42,166 nt of DNA, taken from positions 1 to 42,166 of the forward strand of contig PFUD01000082.1 of NCBI GenBank assembly GCA_002789915.1. The letters are read 5' to 3'. The stretch comes from Comamonadaceae bacterium CG_4_9_14_3_um_filter_60_33 (GTDB lineage: Bacteria > Pseudomonadota > Gammaproteobacteria > Burkholderiales > Burkholderiaceae_C). Positions 24,518-32,902 of this stretch are shown here, one piece after another (positions within the stretch are counted from its first letter, which is position 1; the number at the start of each line of letters is the position of its first letter). The notes under the pieces are model-generated. The model saw nothing but the letters and a program-made list of their open reading frames with translations. It was not told the DNA's origin and made no database searches. Made by a program: the position numbers and the translations under genes.

Positions 24518-26215
24518 ATGCGTATCCTGCTTCTTACCCACGCCTTCAACAGCCTGACCCAGCGCCTGGGCGCCGAACTGCGCCAGCGCGGCCACTTGGT
24601 GTCGGTTGAATTTGACATCAGCGACTCGGTGACCGAAGAGGCCGCCAGCTTGTTTGCGCCGGATTTGATCGTGGCACCTTACCTGCGCCGCGCCATTCCT
24701 GAGTCGGTCTGGCAGCACACGGTGTGCCTGATCGTCCACCCCGGCCTGGAGGGCGACCGCGGGCCGTCGGCGCTGGACTGGGCCATCATGAATCAGCGCA
24801 CCGCATGGGGCGTGACCGTGTTGCAAGCTGAAAGCGAGATGGACGCCGGGCCGGTCTGGGCCAGCGCCAACTTTGCCATGCGTGCCGCCAGTAAGGCCAG
24901 CCTGTACCGTAATGAGACGACGCAAGCTGCCACAGCTGCCGTGTTGCAGGCGGTAGAACACTTTACCGCTGGCAATTTTGTGCCGCAGCGCAAATCAAGC
25001 AGCCAGTGGCAGCCGCTGATCAAACAAGCCGACCGCGTCATCAACTGGCAACGGGATGACACCGCGTCGGTGCTGCGCAAAATCAATGCAGCGGACGGGT
25101 TTCCTGGCGTGGCTGACACGCTGTTTGATCAGCCCTGTCACCTGTTCGATGCCTGGCCTGAAGCCACTTTGCGCGGTGCCCCCGGCGTGGTAATCGCCCA
25201 ACGCGAAACCGCCCTGCTGCGCGCCACCGTCGATGGCGCAGTGTGGCTGGGCCATGTCAAGCGCACGGGCAGCATCAAGCTGCCCGCAACTCTGGCTTTT
25301 GCACAAGAAGCAGCCACCGTGCCACACGCCCCGCTGCCAGACTGGTGGCGCGCGCCAGCACCAACCTGGCAAGACATTGCCTACGAAGAAGCCGGCGATG
25401 TGGGTTATTTGCATTTCGAGTTCTACAACGGCGCCATGTCCACACGCCAATGCGAGCGCTTGCGCACTGCCCTGCTCTGGGCCCAGCAGCGCCCCACGCG
25501 CGTGCTGGTGTTGCTGGGTGGGCATGACTTTTGGTCCAACGGCATCCATCTGAACGTGATCGAAGCTGCCAGCCTGAATGGCGGTTCTGCGGCGGATGAA
25601 TCCTGGCGCAACATCAACGCCATGAACGACCTGGCGCTGGCGTTCATCACCACCACGCAGCAAATCACGGTGGCAGCCATTGGTGGCAACACTGGGGCGG
25701 GCGGCTGCTTTTTGGCGCGCGCGGCCGACCAGGTGTGGGTGCGCGACGGCGTCATGCTCAACCCGCATTACAAAAACATGGGCAACCTGTACGGCTCGGA
25801 ATACTGGACCTACCTGCTGCCGCGCCGCGTTGGGCCAGAAGCGGCGCAAGCCATCATGCACAACCGCCAACCGCTCACGGCGCAGGGTGCGCTGCAAATT
25901 GGTCTGACCGATGCCTGCCTGAGCGGTGACGTAGCGGCCTTTCGCGCCGAGATCGCAAGCATGGCAACCCGGTTGGCAAATGCCCCCGCCTTGCCCGAGC
26001 AACTGGCCGCCAAAGCCGAAGCCCGCGCCAGCGACGAGGCGGCCAAACCACTGTCCGCTTACCGAGATGAGGAGATGGCCCACATGCACCGCAATTTTTA
26101 CGGCTTCGATTCCAGCTACCACATTGCACGGCACCACTTTGTACAAAAGTCGCTTGCCTCCTGGACGCCACGCCACCTGGCGCTGCACCGTGAACTGGGT
26201 TGGAAACTGCCATGA
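24518..26215 (+). CDS. hoxX: Hydrogenase maturation protein HoxX (formyltransferase / enoyl-CoA hydratase-like)
   Basis: N-terminal formyl-transferase-like half (HPGLEGDRGPSALDWAIMN) and C-terminal crotonase-like half (GGHDFWSNGIHLNVIEAA, IGGNTGAGGCFLARAADQVW, PHYKNMGNLYGSEYWTYLLPRRVG). Confidence 0.95.
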   Translation: MRILLLTHAFNSLTQRLGAELRQRGHLVSVEFDISDSVTEEAASLFAPDLIVAPYLRRAIPESVWQHTVCLIVHPGLEGDRGPSALDWAIMNQRTAWGVTVLQAESEMDAGPVWASANFAMRAASKASLYRNETTQAATAAVLQAVEHFTAGNFVPQRKSSSQWQPLIKQADRVINWQRDDTASVLRKINAADGFPGVADTLFDQPCHLFDAWPEATLRGAPGVVIAQRETALLRATVDGAVWLGHVKRTGSIKLPATLAFAQEAATVPHAPLPDWWRAPAPTWQDIAYEEAGDVGYLHFEFYNGAMSTRQCERLRTALLWAQQRPTRVLVLLGGHDFWSNGIHLNVIEAASLNGGSAADESWRNINAMNDLALAFITTTQQITVAAIGGNTGAGGCFLARAADQVWVRDGVMLNPHYKNMGNLYGSEYWTYLLPRRVGPEAAQAIMHNRQPLTAQGALQIGLTDACLSGDVAAFRAEIASMATRLANAPALPEQLAAKAEARASDEAAKPLSAYRDEEMAHMHRNFYGFDSSYHIARHHFVQKSLASWTPRHLALHRELGWKLP

Positions 26216-27675
26216 GCCCAGCGCGCGCGCCCCTGTCAGTCTTGGTGGTCGATGATGAGCAGCGCTCGCTCGAAACACTCAAACGCACGCTGGACGAATA
26301 TTTCACGGTCTTCACCGCCAATTCAGCGGAGGAAGGCATGGCCGTGATGCACAACGAAGCGGTGCAAATTGTGGTGTCCGACCAGCGCATGCCCGGCACC
26401 TCGGGGGTGGCGTTTTTGCGTGCCGTGCGCGACCAGTGGCCTGACACGGTGCGGCTGATTTTGTCGGGCTACACCGAGGCCGAAGACATCATCACCGGCA
26501 TCAATGAGGCTGGCATCTGGCAGTACTTGCTCAAGCCCTGGCACCCCGACCAGTTGCTGCTCACGCTGCAAGGCGCGGGCGAGCTTTGGCGCCTGCAACA
26601 AGAAAACCAGCGCCTCACGCTGGAGCTACGCACCCACCCCGACAGCTTGGCGCTGCGCGTGGCCGGGCTACGCCAACAAGCCAAGGCACTGGCCGGTTTT
26701 GACAAACTGCTGCGCACCCCCAGTAGCCCACTCAATGCGGTGTGCACATTGGCACAGCGTATTGCCGGGCATGATCTGTCGGTGCTCATCACGGGCGAAT
26801 CAGGTACCGGCAAAGAGCTGCTGGCGCGCGCCATGCATTACGCCAGCGCCCGTGCCGAGCAGCCTTTTGTGGTGGAAAACTGCGGTGCCCTGCCCGACAC
26901 GCTGCTTGAGAGCGAGCTGTTTGGCCACAAGCGCGGAGCCTTTACCGGAGCCACCGATGCGCACATCGGCTTGTTTCAGCAGGCTGATGGCGGCACGCTG
27001 TTTCTGGATGAAATTGGCGAGACCTCGTCTGCCTTTCAGGTCAAGCTGCTGCGCGCGCTGCAAGAGGGCGAGATTCGCCCGCTGGGCAGTGCGCGCCCGG
27101 TGGCGGTCGATGTGCGCCTGATTGCCGCCACCAACCGCAACCTCGAAGACGACGTGGCCAGCGGCCGCTTTCGCGAAGACCTGTACTACCGCGTGGCCGG
27201 CATCACACTGTATTTGCCCGCGCTACGCGAGCGCTCCCAAGACATCCCGCTGCTGGTGGCTGACCTTTTGAAAAAATCCCCCTTGATCGGGCGCAGCCTC
27301 TCAGATGAGGCAATGGTCCTGCTGATAAGCCACAGTTGGCCGGGCAATGTGCGCGAGCTGCAAAACGAGATTCGTCGCGCCATGGCGATCAGTGACGGTG
27401 CTGTGCTGGGTGTCGAACTGCTGTCGCCGCGCTTGCTGCGGGCAGCGCTTACGGCACAAAGCACCCACCCTGCCAGCGAGACCAGCGAAGCCTCAAAAGA
27501 TACCTTTGCCGACAGCTCAGGCCAGCTTAAACACCACCTCGAGCGTTTCGAGGCACAGCTAATTCGAGATGCCATGCTGCGCCACAAGTCCAACAAGACC
27601 CATGTCGCCGAAGAACTCGGCTTGACCCGCGTGGGTTTGCGCATGAAGCTGATACGGCTGGGTTTGGTCAGCTAA
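26212..27675 (+). CDS. hoxA: HoxA-type sigma54-dependent response regulator
   Basis: Receiver domain VLVVDDEQRSLETL, AAA+ GESGTGKELLARAMHYAS and FGHKRGAFTGAT, C-terminal Fis-type HTH; located after hoxX. Confidence 0.93.
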   Translation: MSPARAPLSVLVVDDEQRSLETLKRTLDEYFTVFTANSAEEGMAVMHNEAVQIVVSDQRMPGTSGVAFLRAVRDQWPDTVRLILSGYTEAEDIITGINEAGIWQYLLKPWHPDQLLLTLQGAGELWRLQQENQRLTLELRTHPDSLALRVAGLRQQAKALAGFDKLLRTPSSPLNAVCTLAQRIAGHDLSVLITGESGTGKELLARAMHYASARAEQPFVVENCGALPDTLLESELFGHKRGAFTGATDAHIGLFQQADGGTLFLDEIGETSSAFQVKLLRALQEGEIRPLGSARPVAVDVRLIAATNRNLEDDVASGRFREDLYYRVAGITLYLPALRERSQDIPLLVADLLKKSPLIGRSLSDEAMVLLISHSWPGNVRELQNEIRRAMAISDGAVLGVELLSPRLLRAALTAQSTHPASETSEASKDTFADSSGQLKHHLERFEAQLIRDAMLRHKSNKTHVAEELGLTRVGLRMKLIRLGLVS

Positions 27676-30497
27676 GGACGGAGCCTATCGGCAAGACCCT
27701 CAAAATCAGCGAGCGGCACCGGGCGGCTGAAAAGATAGCCCTGGTAAGAATGGCAACCCAGGTCCGCCAGGAATTCTTTTTGCGCTTGCTCTTCAACCCC
27801 TTCGGCAATCACGCCCAGGCACATGGTTTCGGCCAAGGCCATCACCATTTTTGCGATGGCCGCATCGTTGGTATCGGACAAGATATTTTTGACAAAGCCC
27901 TGGTCAATCTTGAGCTGGTCAAGAGGCAACCGTTTGAGGTAGCTCAGCGACGAGTAACCGGTGCCAAAGTCGTCGAGTGAAAAGGCCACACCCTGCCTTT
28001 TCAAAACAGTCATCTTGGCGATGGTGCCCTCCACGTCGTGGACCAACAGGCTCTCGGTCAGCTCCAGCTTGAGCCGCTTCGGGTTGGCACCAGTGCGCTC
28101 CAGAGTGGCTTGCACCTGGGCCACAAAATCGGTTTGTTGAAATTGTTTGACGCTCACGTTGACCGCCAGCGTCATATCTGCCATGGCGGGCTGCCCGGCC
28201 CAAATCGCCAACTGCTCGCAAGCGGTCTCCAACACCCATTGCCCCAGGGGCAGAATCAGGCCGGTTTCTTCGGCCAGCGGAATGAAGTCGGCGGGCGACA
28301 CCAGGCCATGCTGCGGGTGCTGCCAGCGCACCAGCACTTCTGCGCCTGTCAAGCGGCCAGCATCCACCACTTGCGCTTGATAAAACAGCACGAACTGGCG
28401 TTGCACCAGCGCATGGCGCAGATCGTTTTCCAGCGTCGCACGGGCAGACACCACCACCTGCATCTGGTTGTCAAAAAAGCGCAGCAGGTTGCGCCCGGCC
28501 GCCTTGGCCTGGTACATGGCCAGTTCGGCCCGTTTGAGTGGTTCGTCTTTCTCGGAGTCAGTGTGGGCATCACCAAACAGGGCAATGCCAATGCTGGCGG
28601 TGATGTGCTGTTGTGCTTGGCCAAGCGTATAGCTCCGATTGATGTGCTCGCTTATCCGGTTGGCCAGGTTCTCAGCAATGGTAGAGGCTTCAACCTCGTC
28701 GCACACCAGGTCTTCGAGCATGACCACGAATTCATCTCCACCAAGCCGGGCAGCCGTGTCGCCCTCGCGCAAGCAGTCACTCACTCTCCTGGCCACGCAT
28801 TGCAGCAACGCATCGCCCTGCACATGGCCCAGGGTTTCGTTGAGGATTTTGAAATCGTCCAGGTCAATGTACAACAAAGCACCATTTTTGTGATGCCTTG
28901 AACTCGTCACCACAGCCTGCGCCAGGCGGTCCAGCAGCAAGCGGCGGTTGGGCAATTTGGTCAGCGGATCATAAAAAGCCAGGTTGAAAATTTGGTCTTC
29001 GGCGCTCTTGCTGGCGCTGATGTCGGAAAAAGTAGCCACGTAATTCGTGATCCGTCCGGCCGCGTCTTTCACTGAACTGATGCTCAACCATTCGGGGTAA
29101 ACCTCACCATTTTTGCGCCGATTCCAGATTTCGCCTTGCCACGACCCTTGCAGCGCGATGCTCTGCCACATGGCATTGTAAAAAGCCTTGTCGTGACGAC
29201 CGGATGCCAGCAGGTGCGGATTGCGCCCCACCACCTCGGCCGGGCTGTAACCTGTGATTTGGCTGAACGCCTGGTTCACCCGCAGGATCAGGCACTGCGC
29301 ATCTGTGATGGCCATGCCTTGCCGCGACTCGAGCGCGGTGGCGGCAATGCGCAACTCAGCCTCGGCATTTTTGCTTTCGGCCACCATCTTCTTGAGCACC
29401 AACTCGCGCTGATTGAGCTTGCCCAGCAAGCGGTTGAAGCCACCAATGAGCTTGCCAATTTCATCATCGCGCGCAATCGGCAAAGGCGACGGTGGCTGGT
29501 CTGAGGCCGCCAGCCGGGTCAGTGTGTGCACCGTGCTGAGCATGGGCGAAAGCTCACGCCGCAACAGCCACCAGATCAGTCCGCCACCCAACACCCCAAA
29601 CAACAACGCAGTCTGCAGCATACGCATTTGCAACGAGCGAATCGGGGCAAAAGCCTCTTCGGTGGGCAAGACCACCGCCAGCACCCAGCCTGCCGATGGA
29701 ACACCCTTGTCCGCCGCCAGTATGCTTTGCCCCAGCGGACTGATCAAGTTCGCAGTGCCCTCATACCCTTTTAAAAACCGATCCAGCGTCGGATTGATAC
29801 CTAAGGGGGGCAACTGCTCCAGCGAACGGCTTTTGTCGGTCGCTGTCACAACCAGCCGGTGTTGCGCGGCCACCAGCACATAGCCGCCACTGTCACCATA
29901 GCGTTGAGACACATGGTCATCCAGAAAGTTGGATTGAGCCAGGTTGGTCAGACCGGCCAACACCCCAATCACCTCACCCGTAGGACCCGCAATAGGCACC
30001 ATGATGCGAAATTCGGGGACCTTTTTGAGGTTGGAAAAATGGGGCTTTCCAATCATCACCTTGCCCTTGATGGCCCCCTTGAAGTCATCGCGATCGGCGT
30101 GATTTTTGCCTAAATGACCACCGTTTAAAGGCAACTCCGCAATGGCCAGACCATCCGCCTGAAACACAAGGACGCTATCGTTGAACAAAGATAAAAACAC
30201 ACGCCGCTGCTGCAAATGGTTCTGCAGCGCAGGCAAGTCAGCCAGCATGGACGGCTTGATGTCGGTGGCCACGCGCTGCAGCGCCTGGATACGGTTGCTG
30301 ATGTCGCTGTCGATGTTGGCAGCCACCTGGATGGCGGTAGAAAACTGCTGTTTGCCAATATTCCTTTGCAAATCGACACGGAGCGTAACGCTAAGGTAAG
30401 TCGCAAACCCGGCAATGCACAACAGCATCACCACCAATATGAGAACTGTGATTCTGGTTTTGAGCGACTGAGCGCGTAATAAATCAAGCTTAAGCAT
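27672..30497 (-). CDS. dCACHE/HAMP/PAS sensor with GGDEF and EAL domains (c-di-GMP turnover)
   Basis: GGDEF in ARLGGDEFVVML with upstream RxxD (REGD); EAL-domain EVLVRWQHPQHG, DDFGTGYSSLSYLKRLPLDQLKIDQGF; extracytoplasmic sensor region between two TM segments. Confidence 0.95.
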   Translation of the reverse strand: MLKLDLLRAQSLKTRITVLILVVMLLCIAGFATYLSVTLRVDLQRNIGKQQFSTAIQVAANIDSDISNRIQALQRVATDIKPSMLADLPALQNHLQQRRVFLSLFNDSVLVFQADGLAIAELPLNGGHLGKNHADRDDFKGAIKGKVMIGKPHFSNLKKVPEFRIMVPIAGPTGEVIGVLAGLTNLAQSNFLDDHVSQRYGDSGGYVLVAAQHRLVVTATDKSRSLEQLPPLGINPTLDRFLKGYEGTANLISPLGQSILAADKGVPSAGWVLAVVLPTEEAFAPIRSLQMRMLQTALLFGVLGGGLIWWLLRRELSPMLSTVHTLTRLAASDQPPSPLPIARDDEIGKLIGGFNRLLGKLNQRELVLKKMVAESKNAEAELRIAATALESRQGMAITDAQCLILRVNQAFSQITGYSPAEVVGRNPHLLASGRHDKAFYNAMWQSIALQGSWQGEIWNRRKNGEVYPEWLSISSVKDAAGRITNYVATFSDISASKSAEDQIFNLAFYDPLTKLPNRRLLLDRLAQAVVTSSRHHKNGALLYIDLDDFKILNETLGHVQGDALLQCVARRVSDCLREGDTAARLGGDEFVVMLEDLVCDEVEASTIAENLANRISEHINRSYTLGQAQQHITASIGIALFGDAHTDSEKDEPLKRAELAMYQAKAAGRNLLRFFDNQMQVVVSARATLENDLRHALVQRQFVLFYQAQVVDAGRLTGAEVLVRWQHPQHGLVSPADFIPLAEETGLILPLGQWVLETACEQLAIWAGQPAMADMTLAVNVSVKQFQQTDFVAQVQATLERTGANPKRLKLELTESLLVHDVEGTIAKMTVLKRQGVAFSLDDFGTGYSSLSYLKRLPLDQLKIDQGFVKNILSDTNDAAIAKMVMALAETMCLGVIAEGVEEQAQKEFLADLGCHSYQGYLFSRPVPLADFEGLADRLRP

Positions 30498-30558
30498 GGT
30501 GTTTGATATCTGTTAACCTGATTTAGGAGCAGAGTTTAAGCGCAGTCAGGGTTTCATC

Positions 30559-31875
30559 GTGCCGCGCCATAAAATTCAGCCGACTATTTCAAACCGCCTC
30601 ATATCTGTGCCCCACCCCAGCCTTGCCAACACGTCACCCTGGAACGCCATTGCTGGCCAATACCAGCTTCGCCCCGGCACCCAGCCCGGCGTGCTGGGCC
30701 AACGCCCGGTGCTGGGTGATGGTCGGCTTGGGCAATTGCTGCAAGGCCAGCGCGGCGATGCCGTGGTGCGCAACCTAGGCATTATCTTTACGCTGTGTGC
30801 CCATGCCCATCGGCGTGCAGCGACCATGGCCCTGGCTGCTGCTCAGGGCGAAAAACCAATCGACGATGTGGTCAGCCCACCGGCTGCCCTGTGGCTGGAA
30901 ACCGCGCGTGATCACCTGCGCAGCATGGCACTGGACTGGCCACAACGCCTACCTATGACGGGGACCACGGCCAGTGCGCCGCCTGATCTGACATGGCTAC
31001 AGGGCTGCCCGTTGCCCTTGGTTGCCAGAGGCGCGCCCGTCACGACAGCAGCGGCGTTGGACCAGTTGGGGCAATTGCGTGGCTGGCTCGAATCACACAT
31101 TCTGGGCCAGTCCATCGCCCACTGGCGGCAGGCGCATGCCGAACCACTGGCCTTGGCCGACTGGTGCCAGGCACACGCCGGGCATTTGCCACCAGCCCGT
31201 TTTTTACACGCCTGGCAGCCAATGGCCAGCCGCTTGCACATGCCAGCGCGCTGCTTGCGAGTACTGCACCTTGACCCCAGCGTGCAACAGCAGCAACTGA
31301 CTGAACTGGCGCGCGACATGGTGCACCAAAGCGGCTTTGTGCAGCAGCCCACGTGGCACGGCCAATGCGTTGAAAACGGCCCCTGGACGCGGCTGCGCCA
31401 CGGCCCGCAACCAGTCGGCATGCCGCGCAGTGCCTGGTGGCGCCTGAGCGCGCGCTGGCTGGAACTGCTGGCGCTGGCTGAAGCCGGATCAATGGCTGCT
31501 AGCGCCTCGCAAAAAGGAGTCGCCATGCCCGCCTTGATCGCCTCACCTGCCCTGCATGCCGGTGCCTGTGCTGCAAACACTGGCACTGCACCCCTGCTGG
31601 CCACCGGTGCCTTGTGGCTGGCCCCTGGTCAGGCGCTGGCGTGGTGCGAGATGGCACGCGGCCTATTGCTGCACTGGGTGCAGCTGGATGCCCAGGGCGG
31701 CGTGCTCGACTACCGCGTGCTGGCGCCCACCGAGTGGAACTTTCATCCGCAAGGCGCGCTAGCGCAAGCCGTCTCCAAACTGGCCAGCGACGACCACGCC
31801 AGCGCAACCCTGCTGGCCGCCGCGTTTGACCCCTGCGTGAGTTGCACCGTGTTTGGCGCTACAGTGACACCCTGA
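30559..31875 (+). CDS. HupK/HoxV-like hydrogenase maturation scaffold (degenerate large-subunit paralogue)
   Basis: C-terminal VLAPTEWNFHPQGALAQ...AAFDPCVSCTVFG like hydrogenase L2; N-terminal L1 region degenerate (LGIIFTLCAHAHRRAA); located upstream of hoxB. Confidence 0.8.
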   Translation: MPRHKIQPTISNRLISVPHPSLANTSPWNAIAGQYQLRPGTQPGVLGQRPVLGDGRLGQLLQGQRGDAVVRNLGIIFTLCAHAHRRAATMALAAAQGEKPIDDVVSPPAALWLETARDHLRSMALDWPQRLPMTGTTASAPPDLTWLQGCPLPLVARGAPVTTAAALDQLGQLRGWLESHILGQSIAHWRQAHAEPLALADWCQAHAGHLPPARFLHAWQPMASRLHMPARCLRVLHLDPSVQQQQLTELARDMVHQSGFVQQPTWHGQCVENGPWTRLRHGPQPVGMPRSAWWRLSARWLELLALAEAGSMAASASQKGVAMPALIASPALHAGACAANTGTAPLLATGALWLAPGQALAWCEMARGLLLHWVQLDAQGGVLDYRVLAPTEWNFHPQGALAQAVSKLASDDHASATLLAAAFDPCVSCTVFGATVTP

Positions 31876-31886
31876 AAGGGCAAGGT

Positions 31887-32888
31887 ATGAGCTTCAACGT
31901 GTTATGGCTTCAATCGGGCGGCTGCGGCGGCTGTAGCATGTCGCTGCTGTGCGCCGACACAGCAGATTTTCCAGCGCTGCTCAAAGACGGCGGCATCAAT
32001 CTGCTGTGGCATCCCAGCCTGTCGCTGGACAACCAACAAGACCTGCTCGGCCTGTTGCAAGACGTTTTAGGCGGGCACACGCGCATTGACGCGCTGTGCA
32101 TCGAAGGTGCCGTGCTGCGCGGCCCCAACCGCAGCGGGCGCTTTCACCTGCTGGCCGGCACTGATCTGCCCATGATGCGCTGGATCACACAACTCGCAGC
32201 TGTCGCCACCCATGTGCTGGCCGTGGGCAGCTGCGCCGCCTGGGGTGGCATCAGCGCCAGCGGCAGCAACCCTACCGACGCCTGCGGCTTGCAATATGAA
32301 GACGAGCAAATGGGCGGTCTGCTCGGTGCCAATTTTTGCGCTCAGGGTGGCCTGCCGGTGATCAACGTGGCCGGCTGCCCAACGCACCCCGGCTGGGTCA
32401 TCGACACGCTGATGCTGCTGGCCGCCGGGCAATTTGACGCGCAAGACCTTGACCCCTTGGGGCGGCCGCGCTTTTATGCCGACCAACTGGTGCATCATGG
32501 CTGCCCGCGCAATGAGTATTACGAATACAAGGCCAGCGCAGCCCAGCCCACCGACTTGGGCTGCCTGATGGAAAACATGGGCTGCAAAGGCACCCAGGCA
32601 CACGCCGACTGCAACACCCGGCTCTGGAACGGCGACGGCAGTTGCCTGCGCGGCGGCTTTGCCTGCATCAACTGCACTGCGCCTGGTTTTCAGAGCCCGG
32701 GCCATGCCTTTGACCGCACGCCTAAATTAGCCGGCATCCCTGTGGGCCTGCCCACCGACATGCCCAAAGCCTGGTTTGTGGCGCTGGCATCGTTGTCCAA
32801 AAGCGCCACGCCCAAACGCGTCAAAGTGAACTCGCGCAGCGACCATGTGGTGCTGCCACCCGCCTCGCGCAGCACGCGGCTGCGCTAA
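31887..32888 (+). CDS. hoxB: Regulatory (H2-sensing) hydrogenase small subunit HoxB/HupU
   Basis: LWLQSGGCGGCSMSLLCAD without signal peptide; VGSCAAWGGISASGSNPTDACGL; GCPRNEYYEYKASA; CINCTAPGFQSPGHAF. Confidence 0.95.
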   Translation: MSFNVLWLQSGGCGGCSMSLLCADTADFPALLKDGGINLLWHPSLSLDNQQDLLGLLQDVLGGHTRIDALCIEGAVLRGPNRSGRFHLLAGTDLPMMRWITQLAAVATHVLAVGSCAAWGGISASGSNPTDACGLQYEDEQMGGLLGANFCAQGGLPVINVAGCPTHPGWVIDTLMLLAAGQFDAQDLDPLGRPRFYADQLVHHGCPRNEYYEYKASAAQPTDLGCLMENMGCKGTQAHADCNTRLWNGDGSCLRGGFACINCTAPGFQSPGHAFDRTPKLAGIPVGLPTDMPKAWFVALASLSKSATPKRVKVNSRSDHVVLPPASRSTRLR

Positions 32889-32902
32889 ATGAAAGTTTCA
32901 GC

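Noticed and set aside
24995-26278. 427-aa minus-strand ORF opposite hoxX
   Set aside because: Antisense shadow of hoxX; no family-like motifs and low-complexity composition.
28280-28380. EVL instead of EAL as a sign of a dead phosphodiesterase
   Set aside because: EVL is a common functional variant in EAL domains, and the DDFGTGYSS motif is intact. I cannot call it inactive from sequence alone.
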